The position numbers and the translations under genes are program-made. A stretch of DNA of 25,486 nt from Clostridiales bacterium (GTDB lineage: Bacteria > Bacillota > Clostridia > Oscillospirales > Oscillospiraceae): the NCBI GenBank assembly GCA_004556965.1, contig SFFE01000017.1, positions 1 through 25,486 of the forward strand. Reading direction: 5' to 3'. The notes below the pieces were generated by a model, which did not search any database, was not told the origin of the DNA, and was given only the letters and a program-made list of their open reading frames with translations. Shown here in pieces: positions 14,403-21,494 of the stretch (the stretch's first letter is position 1; every line of letters begins with the position of its first letter).

Positions 14403-15155
14403 TGTCTCGTACAGCGCCAGAAACTCCTCCAGACACAAGCCGTTTTCCATGATGTACGTCGCGGCCTCCACGCCGACATAGCGGAAGTGCCACGGCTCGT
14501 ACATGATGCCGGTGATCTCCTCCTTGTCTTTCGGGTAGCGCAGGATGAAGCCGTACTCCTGGCAGTGCGCCTGCATCCACTGGAACAGCGCAGTGTTTTC
14601 GAGATCGTGGGTCTTCACCTCGTAGAACCGGTCGGTGATGTCCGCGCACAGGCCGAGCTGATGCTCGCTCGCGCCGGGCGGCGTGACGATTCTTGCGGCT
14701 GCGGCCTCGTCCCCGCCGAGCTGCTGCACCTTGCGGTTGTAGAGATAGCTCTGCTCGTTATAGTTGCGGTAGGCCGACGAGAGGCACACGATCAGCCCCT
14801 CGGCGCGGGCGGCGTCGATGAACTTCAGCAGCGAGGCGGCGGCGCGGCTGTCGAAAGAGTGTCCGCCCTCCAGCTCCGTCAGGCTCTCCGGCTCGACGTT
14901 GCCGAGCGGATGCGCGGCGTTGACGAGCACGTACTGCCAGTCCGCCACGTTGATGCGCGGCAGGCCGCTCTCCGGCTCGGCGGAGGGCGTGGGCGTCGGC
15001 ACGGGCGTGGCGATGGGGGTCGGCGTGGCCTCGGCGGCCTGTTTTTCCGCCGCTTCCAGAGCGTCTGCCGCCTTCAGGCGCACCAGCATCAGTACCGCGA
15101 GCACCACCAACAGCGCGGCGCAGACGGAAATTTGAACCACGGTTTTCTTTCGCAT
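14391..15155 (-). CDS. VanY-type D-alanyl-D-alanine carboxypeptidase
   Basis: This 254-residue membrane-anchored zinc peptidase probably trims the terminal D-Ala of peptidoglycan stem peptides outside the cell. An N-terminal hydrophobic helix (about residues 8-26) acts as anchor or signal. A Thr/Pro-rich linker follows at 44-60. The VanY/D,D-peptidase core holds SSAYRNYNEQ at 126-135, zinc ligands His165 and Asp172 in SEHQLGLCAD, and catalytic Glu220 with ligand His223 in EPWHFRY. The ATG at 15155 with GGGAAG just upstream is preferred over a GTG at 15167 that lacks a ribosome site. The final codons (ACA GCG TCA GAA TGA) belong to repeat copy E. No van regulatory genes are present, so a housekeeping cell-wall role is more likely than glycopeptide resistance. 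Confidence 0.9.
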   Translation of the reverse strand: MRKKTVVQISVCAALLVVLAVLMLVRLKAADALEAAEKQAAEATPTPIATPVPTPTPSAEPESGLPRINVADWQYVLVNAAHPLGNVEPESLTELEGGHSFDSRAAASLLKFIDAARAEGLIVCLSSAYRNYNEQSYLYNRKVQQLGGDEAAAARIVTPPGASEHQLGLCADITDRFYEVKTHDLENTALFQWMQAHCQEYGFILRYPKDKEEITGIMYEPWHFRYVGVEAATYIMENGLCLEEFLALYETASE

Positions 15156-15197
15156 GCTTCTTCCCACCCTGCAAAAAACGTTGAAGTTTACATAAAC

Positions 15198-15226
15198 AGT
15201 TTATCATGCTTTGGGCCGCCGGTCAA
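15198..15226 (-). promoter_or_regulatory. vanY promoter
   Basis: On the minus strand TTGACC (15221-15226), 17 bases, TAAACT (15198-15203). It is back-to-back with the ABC exporter promoter; the two -35 boxes are 11 bases apart. Confidence 0.75.
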
Positions 15227-15237
15227 TCACCAACCGC

Positions 15238-15266
15238 TTGACAGCGCGGGCGAATGCGGCTAAACT
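15238..15266 (+). promoter_or_regulatory. ABC exporter promoter
   Basis: A perfect TTGACA (15238-15243), a 17-base spacer, and TAAACT (15261-15266), about 25 bases before the ATG. Confidence 0.8.
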
Positions 15267-15290
15267 GATTGCGGAAACGGAGCGAATACC

Positions 15291-17027
15291 ATGAAACGAA
15301 ACTTTCACGGAAAGCCGTTCGGCATTTTCCTGTCCTATTATAAACCGCACATCAAACTGCTGGCGATCGACCTGCTCTGCGCGCTGCTGTCGTGCTTTGC
15401 CGACCTTGCGTTCCCGCTCGCGTCGCGCAGCGCCATGCAGACGCTGCTGCCCGAGCGGCTTTACGGCACGTTTTTCGCCGTGATGGCGATCTTGCTCGTC
15501 GCGTATCTGCTCAAGGCCGTGCTCAGCTACGTCGTCACGGTGGTGGGCCACCGCTGCGGCGTGTATCTGGAGGCCGACATGCGCGAGGATCTCTTCACGC
15601 ACCTGCAGACGATGAGCTTCCGGTTTTTTGACCAGATCCGCACGGGCGTGCTCATGAGCCGCATGACCTCCGACCTCTTTGCCATCACGGAGCTGGCGCA
15701 CCACGGGCCGGAAAACCTGCTCACGAGCGTCGTCACGCTCACGGGCGCGATCCTCGTGCTGCTGTCCGTGCGCTGGGAGCTGGCGCTCGTGCTGCTGCTG
15801 CTTGTGCCGCTGTTCGTGTGGTTCACGATCCGGCAGCGCCGCCGCATGAACGACACGAACGTCGAGGTCAAGCGCCGGCAGGCGGAGATCAACGCCGTCA
15901 TCGAGTCCGGCATTTCGGGCGTGCGCACCGCCAAGGCCTTCACGAACGAGGACAGCGAGCGCGACAAGTTCCTTGACTGCAACGAGCGGTACAAAAACAG
16001 CAAGGGCGACTGGTACAAGGCCATGGGTCTGTTCCACGGCGGCATGGACTTCACCATGTCGGCGCTGCAGGTCGTGGTCATCGCGCTCGGCGGCTATTTC
16101 ATCATGCGCGGCAAGATGAACTACATCGACCTCATCACGTTCTCCCTGTACGTGACGACGTTCGTCACGCCCATCCGCACGCTCGTGAACTTCATGGAGA
16201 CGTTCACGGACGGCACGGCGGGCTTCTCCCGGTTTCTGGAGCTGATGCGCATGGAGCCGGACATTCAGGATGCGCCGGACGCGGAGACGCTCACGGATGT
16301 GCGCGGCGCGGTGGATTTCTGCGGCGTGTCGTTCCGGTACAATGACAGCGTCCCGGTGCTGGAGCACATCGACCTGCACATCGCCCCGGGCGAGACGCTG
16401 GCGGTCGTCGGCCCCTCCGGCGGCGGCAAGACAACGCTCTGCCAGCTCCTGCCCCGGTTTTACGACGTGACGGAGGGAAGCGTCCGCATTGACGGGCACG
16501 ACGTGCGCACCGTGACGCAAGCGTCGCTGCGCCGGAGCATCGGCATCATCCAGCAGGACGTGTTCATTTTCGCCGACACCATCCGCGAGAACATCCGCTA
16601 CGGCCGCCCGGACGCGACGGACGCGGAGATCGTCGAGGCCGCCAAACGCGCGGAGATCCATGACGATATCATGGCGCTGCCCGACGGGTACGATACCTAC
16701 GTCGGCGAGCGCGGCGTCATGCTCTCCGGCGGGCAGAAGCAGCGCCTGAGCATTGCGCGCGTGTTTTTGAAAAATCCGCCCGTTCTGATCCTCGACGAGG
16801 CGACCAGTGCGCTCGACTCGGTCACGGAGCAGCGCATCCAGCGCGCGCTCGACGAGCTGGCGCAGGGGCGCACGAGCATCATCATTGCGCACCGGCTCTC
16901 GACCATCCACAGCGCCGACCGCATCGCCGTCATCGAGGATGAGCACATCCGCGAGCAGGGCACGCACGCAGAGCTGATGGCGCAAAACGGGCTGTACGCC
17001 GCGCTGGTGCGCGCCCAAAAACTCTGA
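15291..17027 (+). CDS. ABC exporter, fused permease-ATPase half transporter
   Basis: This 578-residue half transporter of the type I exporter class (MsbA/multidrug or lipid type) would act as a dimer in the cytoplasmic membrane. Residues 15-310 contain six predicted membrane segments with the coupling region around FTNEDSERDKF. The ATPase domain has Walker A GPSGGGKT at 374-381, a Q-loop near 421, signature LSGGQ at 478-482, Walker B VLILDE at 498-503 and the switch His534 in IIAHRLST. The ATG at 15291 follows GGAG by about 9 bases. Only one half transporter is present, so a homodimer is likely. It is divergent from vanY. The substrate is not evident. A short GCGCGG/CCGCGC hairpin follows the stop, without a clear U-tract. 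Confidence 0.95.
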   Translation: MKRNFHGKPFGIFLSYYKPHIKLLAIDLLCALLSCFADLAFPLASRSAMQTLLPERLYGTFFAVMAILLVAYLLKAVLSYVVTVVGHRCGVYLEADMREDLFTHLQTMSFRFFDQIRTGVLMSRMTSDLFAITELAHHGPENLLTSVVTLTGAILVLLSVRWELALVLLLLVPLFVWFTIRQRRRMNDTNVEVKRRQAEINAVIESGISGVRTAKAFTNEDSERDKFLDCNERYKNSKGDWYKAMGLFHGGMDFTMSALQVVVIALGGYFIMRGKMNYIDLITFSLYVTTFVTPIRTLVNFMETFTDGTAGFSRFLELMRMEPDIQDAPDAETLTDVRGAVDFCGVSFRYNDSVPVLEHIDLHIAPGETLAVVGPSGGGKTTLCQLLPRFYDVTEGSVRIDGHDVRTVTQASLRRSIGIIQQDVFIFADTIRENIRYGRPDATDAEIVEAAKRAEIHDDIMALPDGYDTYVGERGVMLSGGQKQRLSIARVFLKNPPVLILDEATSALDSVTEQRIQRALDELAQGRTSIIIAHRLSTIHSADRIAVIEDEHIREQGTHAELMAQNGLYAALVRAQKL

Positions 17028-17085
17028 AGTGACAGCGCGGGGCGTCCGCGCCGGCGACGGTCGGGAAATTCTCTGAAAATACCCC

Positions 17086-17114
17086 TTGTCAAATACACAT
17101 GCGGCGCGTATACT
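17086..17114 (+). promoter_or_regulatory. Ferredoxin promoter
   Basis: TTGTCA (17086-17091), a 17-base spacer, TATACT (17109-17114), each one base from consensus. The start near 17121 leaves a 30-base leader and excludes an in-frame ATG at 17115 as the true start. Confidence 0.85.
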
Positions 17115-17150
17115 ATGCGCCAGAACCCGGAATCAAAAGGAGCGAAACAT

Positions 17151-17324
17151 ATGATCTATCGTATCAATCCGGATGTGTGCATCGGCTGCGGAATCTGCGT
17201 GGAGGAGTGCATTCAGGAGACGATCACGCTGGAGGATGACGTCGCGGCGATCGATGAAGATAACTGCATCGGCTGCGCATGCTGCATGGATGCATGTCCG
17301 GTAGACGCCATTGAGGAGATCTGA
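17151..17324 (+). CDS. 2[4Fe-4S] clostridial-type ferredoxin
   Basis: This 57-residue soluble electron carrier has two cluster motifs: Cys10-x2-Cys13-x2-Cys16-x3-Cys20 and Cys39-x2-Cys42-x2-Cys45-x3-Cys49-Pro, with an extra Cys44. The usual Pro after the fourth Cys of the first motif is Ile here. The length is normal for clostridial ferredoxins, which shuttle electrons for pyruvate:ferredoxin oxidoreductase, hydrogenase and similar enzymes. The ATG at 17151 lies 8 bases after AAAAGGAG. The gene has its own strong promoter and a very strong terminator, so it is a single-gene, probably highly expressed unit. It could serve the radical SAM or dehydratase-activator chemistry of this cell, but no specific partner is shown. 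Confidence 0.96.
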   Translation: MIYRINPDVCIGCGICVEECIQETITLEDDVAAIDEDNCIGCACCMDACPVDAIEEI

Positions 17325-17337
17325 CTGCCGGCTGCAC

Positions 17338-17385
17338 AAAACGCCACACCGGGCGGGACAAAAGTCCCGCCCGGTGTGGCGTTTT
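17338..17385. terminator. Bidirectional terminator between ferredoxin and gamma-lyase genes
   Basis: A perfect 22-bp stem (17338-17359 with 17364-17385) with an AAAA loop, starting with AAA and ending in a T-run. It serves both convergent genes. Confidence 0.96.
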
Positions 17386-17393
17386 TGCGTTGT

Positions 17394-18593
17394 TTATTGG
17401 TCATACAGGCCGGCCTTTTCCATCGCCTGTTTCAGGTCGCCGATGATGTCTTCCACATCCTCGATGCCGACGGAGAAGCGGAAGAAGCCGTTGTGGAATT
17501 CCTCCGGATACAGGTACTGCCGCTCGTCGTTCTCGCCGAGGAAGACGATCAGGCTCTCATCATGCCCAAGAGACACGGCGGAGGTGATGACGTTCAAATA
17601 GCTCACGAAGCGGTTGTGCGTGTCGTGATCGGCCTTCAGGCCGAAGGACAGCACGCCGCCGAAGCCGGGCGACATCTGCTTTTTCGCAACCTCGTGCCCC
17701 TTGTGGCTCTCCAGCCCCGGATAGGCGACGAAGCTGACGCACGGCTGCGCCTCCAGCCACTGCGCGACCTTGCGGGCGTTTTCGTTGTGCTGGCGCATGC
17801 GCAGCGGCAGCGTGACGGAGCCGCGCGTGATGAGCCACGCATTGAACGGGCTGATGATGCCGCCGAGGTTGACCTGCGACTGCGCGCGGATTTTGTCCAG
17901 ATGCTCCGTCCTGCCGATGATCGCGCCGCCCATCGCGTCGCCGTGGCCGTTGATATACTTCGTCAGGCTCTCGATGGTGAAGTCCGCGCCCAGCTCGATG
18001 GGGCGCTGGTTGAAGGGCGAGGCAAAGGTGTTGTCCACGCTCAGCAGCGCGCCGTGGCGGTGGGCGATCTCCGCAATGGCTGCAATGTCGGAAATGGTGA
18101 GGGTGGGGTTGCCCGGCGTCTCGATGTGGATGAGCTTCGTATTCGGGCGGATGGCGGCCTCGACGTTGGCGGGGTCGGAGGTGTCCACGATGGTGGTCTC
18201 CACGCCGAACTTGTTGTTGAACAGCTCGTTGAGCAGCCGGTAGACCGCAATGTATGTAACGCTGGAGAAGATTACGTGATCGCCCTGATTGAGCATAGCG
18301 AAAAACAGGCCGGACAGCGCCGCGACGCCGGAGCCGAGCACGACGCAATCCTCACCGCCTTCGAGCGAGGCGAGACGCTCCTGCAGATATTTCTGGTTCG
18401 TGCCGCCGTTGCGGGTGTAGAGGTTGCCGCCGGCGCTGCTCCAGTTCATATCCGTGGGGTCGTAGGGCAGGGCGTAGCTGTTGGCCAGCGTGATGGGGCG
18501 CTTGATGGCGCCGCTGTCCTGGTCGATGTCGTTGCCGGTGTGCACCGCGCGGGTAGCGAAGCCGTACTCCGGGCCAAAGGTATGCGTTTTCAT
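17394..18593 (-). CDS. Cys/Met-metabolism PLP enzyme (gamma-lyase family)
   Basis: This is a 399-residue PLP-dependent enzyme of the cystathionine gamma-synthase/gamma-lyase/methionine gamma-lyase fold. It shows YTRNGG (Tyr59, Arg61; phosphate contact), LGSGVAALSG near 86-95, Asp187 in SVDNTF for the PLP ring nitrogen, and the Schiff-base Lys212 in SLTKYINGHGD. The usual GHSD is GHGD here, and the usual 'YsR..NPT' reads YTRNGGTNQ, so it belongs to a less common branch. Candidate reactions are methionine or cystathionine gamma-cleavage, or O-acetylhomoserine sulfhydrylation. The ATG at 18593 has AAAAAGGAG 9 bases upstream, overlapping the pdxT stop region. It is therefore the last gene of the pdxS-pdxT operon, placing a PLP user with PLP synthesis. 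Confidence 0.88.
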   Translation of the reverse strand: MKTHTFGPEYGFATRAVHTGNDIDQDSGAIKRPITLANSYALPYDPTDMNWSSAGGNLYTRNGGTNQKYLQERLASLEGGEDCVVLGSGVAALSGLFFAMLNQGDHVIFSSVTYIAVYRLLNELFNNKFGVETTIVDTSDPANVEAAIRPNTKLIHIETPGNPTLTISDIAAIAEIAHRHGALLSVDNTFASPFNQRPIELGADFTIESLTKYINGHGDAMGGAIIGRTEHLDKIRAQSQVNLGGIISPFNAWLITRGSVTLPLRMRQHNENARKVAQWLEAQPCVSFVAYPGLESHKGHEVAKKQMSPGFGGVLSFGLKADHDTHNRFVSYLNVITSAVSLGHDESLIVFLGENDERQYLYPEEFHNGFFRFSVGIEDVEDIIGDLKQAMEKAGLYDQ

Positions 18594-18609
18594 GGGCCAT
18601 CACTCCTTT

Positions 18610-19173
18610 TTACGTTTGGATCATGTTTAGAAAATACCGGTGCACGGACAGGTCGTCGTTCAGCTCCGGGTGGAAGGCTGTCACGAGCTGCTTGTCCTGC
18701 CGAGCGGCGACGATGTGGCCGTCCACCTCCGCGAGCACCTCGGCCTTCGGGCCGGCTGCGGCAATGTACGGCGCGCGGATGAACGTCATCGGAATGCGCC
18801 CGACGCCGCGCATCTCGTCCACGGTGGCAAAGCTGCCGAGCTGGCGGCCGTAGGCGTTGCGGCGCACGGCGATGTCCATCGTCCCGAAGCAGACCGCGCC
18901 GCCCTCGACCGACTGCGCGAGCAGAATCAGCCCCGCGCACGTGCCAAACACCGGCAGGCCGCTTTCGATCTGCTCCCGCAGCGGCTGAAACAAACCGAGA
19001 TCGTGCAGAAGCTTTCGCATCGTGGTGCTCTCCCCGCCGGGGAGAATCAGCCCGTCGAACGGCCGGTCGAGATCGCGGCGCTGCCGGATCTCAAAATGCG
19101 CCGCGCCCAGCCGGTCGAGCATAGCGGCGTGCTCGATGAAGGCGCCCTGCAGCGCCAGAATCGCAACGGTCAT
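18610..19173 (-). CDS. pdxT: PLP synthase glutaminase subunit PdxT
   Basis: This is the 187-residue glutamine amidotransferase half of the ribose-5-phosphate-dependent PLP synthase. It hydrolyses glutamine and passes ammonia to PdxS. The catalytic triad is visible: Cys79 in FGTCAGLILLA, and His168 and Glu170 in TAFHPEL. The glycine-rich LILPGGESTTM at about 43-52 forms the oxyanion region, and ALQGAFIEH at the N-terminus is typical. The length is normal. The start ATG at 19173 is separated from the pdxS stop codon by one base, so translation is coupled. It is followed after 16 bases by the gamma-lyase gene. Confidence 0.97.
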   Translation of the reverse strand: MTVAILALQGAFIEHAAMLDRLGAAHFEIRQRRDLDRPFDGLILPGGESTTMRKLLHDLGLFQPLREQIESGLPVFGTCAGLILLAQSVEGGAVCFGTMDIAVRRNAYGRQLGSFATVDEMRGVGRIPMTFIRAPYIAAAGPKAEVLAEVDGHIVAARQDKQLVTAFHPELNDDLSVHRYFLNMIQT

Positions 19174-19174
19174 C

Positions 19175-20050
19175 TCACTTGCCCCGTTCCGCCATCAGCA
19201 GGGCGATCTCATCCTCGTTGATGCCGACCATCGCCTCGCCGAGGTCGGTGGACAGCTCCGCGAGCAGCTTCGCGTCGGTGTAGTTCGTGACGGCCTGCAC
19301 GATGGCGGCGGCGCGCTTGGCCGGGTTGCCGGACTTGAAGATGCCGGAGCCGACGAACACGCCCTCCGCGCCGAGCTGCATCATCAGCGCCGCGTCCGCG
19401 GGGGTGGCCACGCCGCCGGCGGCGAAGTTCACGACCGGGAGCTTGCCGTTTTCGTGCACATAACGCAGCAGATCGACCGGCACCTGAAGCTGCTTGGCAG
19501 CCTCGAACAGCTCGTCGTCGCGCAGGTTCTGCACGCGGCGGATCTCCGCGTTCATTGCGCGCATGTGGCGCACGGCCTGCACCACGTCGCCGGTGCCCGG
19601 CTCGCCCTTGGTGCGGATCATGGACGCGCCCTCGGCAATGCGCCGCAGCGCCTCGCCCAGATCGCGCGCGCCGCACACGAACGGAACCTGAAACTGCGTC
19701 TTGTCGATGTGGTACACATCGTCGGCGGGGGAGAGCACTTCGCTCTCGTCGATGTAGTCGATCTCGATGGCTTCGAGGATCTGCGCCTCGACAAAGTGGC
19801 CGATGCGGCACTTTGCCATGACGGGGATGGACACAGCCTCCTGAATGCCGCGGATCATTTTCGGGTCGCTCATGCGGGACACGCCGCCCACCGCGCGGAT
19901 GTCGGCCGGGATGCGCTCAAGCGCCATGACCGCGCACGCGCCGGCGGCCTCGGCGATCTTCGCCTGCTCCGGGGTGGTCACGTCCATAATGACGCCACCC
20001 TTGAGCATCTGTGCCAGATTTTTGTTCAGTTCATATCTGTTTTGTTCCAT
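19175..20050 (-). CDS. pdxS: PLP synthase subunit PdxS
   Basis: This is the 291-residue synthase subunit that makes pyridoxal 5'-phosphate from ribose 5-phosphate, glyceraldehyde 3-phosphate and ammonia from PdxT, usually as a dodecamer. Conserved segments include KGGVIMDVTTPEQAKIAEAAG near the N-terminus, ALERIPADIRAVGGVSRMSDP, VMAKCRIGHFVEAQ carrying the active-site Lys near 80, and the C-terminal GSGIFKSGNPAKRA. The ATG at 20050 with AGGAG upstream gives the standard length. The longer in-frame extension to 20215 covers the promoter and a repeat and is rejected. It is the first gene of pdxS-pdxT-gamma-lyase. Confidence 0.97.
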   Translation of the reverse strand: MEQNRYELNKNLAQMLKGGVIMDVTTPEQAKIAEAAGACAVMALERIPADIRAVGGVSRMSDPKMIRGIQEAVSIPVMAKCRIGHFVEAQILEAIEIDYIDESEVLSPADDVYHIDKTQFQVPFVCGARDLGEALRRIAEGASMIRTKGEPGTGDVVQAVRHMRAMNAEIRRVQNLRDDELFEAAKQLQVPVDLLRYVHENGKLPVVNFAAGGVATPADAALMMQLGAEGVFVGSGIFKSGNPAKRAAAIVQAVTNYTDAKLLAELSTDLGEAMVGINEDEIALLMAERGK

Positions 20051-20108
20051 GGTCTTTGTAACTCCTGTACCGATGATATCGGCCCGGCGCTGGCCGGACA
20101 CGTGCGCT

Positions 20109-20137
20109 ATTGTACTGCAAAGTGCGAAATCCTGCAA
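20109..20137 (-). promoter_or_regulatory. pdxS promoter
   Basis: On the minus strand TTGCAG (20132-20137), a 17-base spacer, TACAAT (20109-20114), about 60 bases before the pdxS ATG. This separates the pdx operon from cysK upstream. Confidence 0.75.
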
Positions 20138-20166
20138 GAGCAAATGCAGCGCCGAAGCCGGCGTGT

Positions 20167-20287
20167 TCCGTTGCGTTTCCGCCTGACGGCGAAAACTCCA
20201 CATCCACTTCCCCATTCTTCCGCTTGCAGGGAAGACGGTACGCGAAGCGTGACGGATGCGGTGTTTCCGTCACGCTTCGTTCTGACG
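20167..20287. repeat. Palindromic repeat, copy F, abutting the cysK stop
   Basis: On the minus strand CGTCAGAAC begins directly after the cysK TAA. A perfect 14-bp hairpin follows (20243-20256 with 20266-20279). The far arm has ACTCCACATCCACTTCCCC and TTCTTCC like the other copies. The hairpin may also end cysK transcription, although it lacks a U-tract. Confidence 0.7.
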
Positions 20288-21223
20288 TTATTCTGCAAAC
20301 AGCGGGGTGGAGAGGTAGCGGTCGCCGGTGTCAGGCAGCAGGGCAACGATGGTCTTGCCCTTGTTCTCCGGGCGCTTTGCCAGCTCAATGGCGGCCCAGA
20401 CCGCCGCGCCGGAGCTGATGCCGACCAGCACGCCCTCGGAGCGGCCGATCTGCTTGCCGACGGCGAAGGCGTCCTCGTTTTCCACGGGGATGATCTCGTC
20501 GTACACGGTGGTGTTCAGCACATCCGGCACGAAGCCTGCGCCGATGCCCTGAATCTTGTGCGACCCGGCGATGCCCTTGCTCAGCACCGGGGATGCGGCA
20601 GGCTCGACCGCCACGACCTTGACGTTCGGGTTCTGCTCCTTCAGGTACTCGCCCACGCCGGTAACGGTGCCGCCGGTGCCGACGCCGGCGACGAAAATGT
20701 CAACCGCGCCGTCCGTGTCTTCCCAAATCTCCGGGCCGGTGGTGGCCTTGTGCACGGCGGGGTTCGCGGGGTTCACAAACTGGCCGGGGATGAAGCTGTT
20801 GGGAATCTCCTTGGCCAGCTCGTCGGCCTTGGCGATCGCGCCCTTCATGCCCTTGGCGCCCTCGGTGAGCACCAGCTCTGCGCCGTAGGCCTTCATGAGC
20901 TGCCGGCGTTCGACGCTCATGGTCTCCGGCATGACGATGATGATGCGATAGCCTCTGGCCGCCGCGACGGAGGCAAGGCCGATGCCCGTGTTGCCGGAGG
21001 TCGGCTCGATGATGACGGAGCCGGGCTTGAGCAGCCCCTTCGCCTCCGCATCGTCGATCATGCCCTTGGCGATGCGGTCTTTCACGCTGCCGGCGGGATT
21101 GAAGTATTCCAGCTTTGCGAGGATTTTTGCTTCGAGTGCGTATTCTTTTTCAATGTGCGTCAGCTCCAGCAGGGGCGTCTTGCCGATGAGCTGATCTGCG
21201 GATGTATGAATGTGAGACATCAT
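20288..21223 (-). CDS. cysK: Cysteine synthase A (O-acetylserine sulfhydrylase)
   Basis: This 311-residue PLP enzyme makes cysteine from O-acetylserine and sulfide. It shows IGKTPLLEL at 13-21, the Schiff-base Lys48 in NPAGSVKDR, the substrate loop PTSGNTGIG near 74-82, the phosphate-binding GTGGTVTGVG near 178-187 and SSGAA near 265. The length is normal for CysK. Two adjacent ATGs (21223 and 21220) both lie after a strong AGGAGG; the first is annotated. A consensus promoter lies 137 bases upstream. The leader carries a 20-codon ORF rich in Cys codons at its end, and a divergent Rrf2 regulator sits beyond it. Regulation by cysteine supply is therefore likely at two levels. The stop abuts repeat copy F. 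Confidence 0.96.
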   Translation of the reverse strand: MMSHIHTSADQLIGKTPLLELTHIEKEYALEAKILAKLEYFNPAGSVKDRIAKGMIDDAEAKGLLKPGSVIIEPTSGNTGIGLASVAAARGYRIIIVMPETMSVERRQLMKAYGAELVLTEGAKGMKGAIAKADELAKEIPNSFIPGQFVNPANPAVHKATTGPEIWEDTDGAVDIFVAGVGTGGTVTGVGEYLKEQNPNVKVVAVEPAASPVLSKGIAGSHKIQGIGAGFVPDVLNTTVYDEIIPVENEDAFAVGKQIGRSEGVLVGISSGAAVWAAIELAKRPENKGKTIVALLPDTGDRYLSTPLFAE

Positions 21224-21264
21224 GATTTCCTCCTATATAAAATATGAAATGTGTGGGTTCGGAT

Positions 21265-21327
21265 TCAGCACATACACATTCGACAGGGTCGATTCAGCCG
21301 GTGCAGGGAAGCGTCATAACCTCTCAT
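21265..21327 (-). CDS. cysK upstream leader peptide, Cys-rich end
   Basis: ATG at 21327 to TGA at 21265 encodes 20 residues beginning MRGYDASLHR and ending NRPCRMCMC. Three of the last six residues are Cys and the final Cys codon directly precedes the stop. It lies wholly within the cysK 5' leader, starting about 25 bases after the predicted transcription start. A GGAAAGG site is 11 bases upstream. RNA segment AATGTGT, covering the Met17-Cys18 codons, can pair with ACACATT downstream (positions 21274-21280 with 21248-21254), so a ribosome paused on the Cys codons would block the pairing. No terminator with U-tract is visible before cysK, so control could be translational. By analogy with amino-acid leader peptides it would sense charged Cys-tRNA. 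This is inference. Confidence 0.65.
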   Translation of the reverse strand: MRGYDASLHRLNRPCRMCMC

Positions 21328-21359
21328 ACTATTACCAACCTTTCCGGTATTTTAATAGG

Positions 21360-21388
21360 ATTATAACGCATAAATCCGAGCATGTCAA
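21360..21388 (-). promoter_or_regulatory. cysK promoter, full consensus
   Basis: On the minus strand a perfect TTGACA (21383-21388), a 17-base spacer, and a perfect TATAAT (21360-21365). Transcription starts near 21353, giving a 130-base leader. A promoter this strong suggests that repression or attenuation sets the level. Confidence 0.93.
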
Positions 21389-21441
21389 TAGGAATTTTAG
21401 AAAAAGTTTTCCCTTTTTCCAGCCGCGCGGAAACCGGGATT

Positions 21442-21474
21442 CTGATTGATTTCCAATCAGCCCCGTTATATAAT
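21442..21474 (+). promoter_or_regulatory. rrf2 promoter with overlapping dyad operator
   Basis: TTGATT (21446-21451), a 17-base spacer, perfect TATAAT (21469-21474). The perfect dyad CTGATTG-N5-CAATCAG (21442-21460) covers the -35 box, as expected for autorepression by the Rrf2 protein. Confidence 0.75.
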
Positions 21475-21494
21475 AGGTAAAAAGGAGGACGCGT

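Noticed and set aside
14391..15155. Glycopeptide-resistance locus (van cluster)
   Set aside because: Only a VanY-family peptidase is present. There is no ligase, dehydrogenase, dipeptidase or two-component pair nearby.
15204..17018. 604-codon open frame on the minus strand opposite the ABC exporter
   Set aside because: It is a shadow frame rich in Arg, His and Asp. The plus strand has all the ABC transporter motifs and a consensus promoter.
20051..20215. 55-residue upstream extension of PdxS
   Set aside because: It passes through the pdxS promoter and into repeat copy F, and the ATG at 20050 gives the standard PdxS length.
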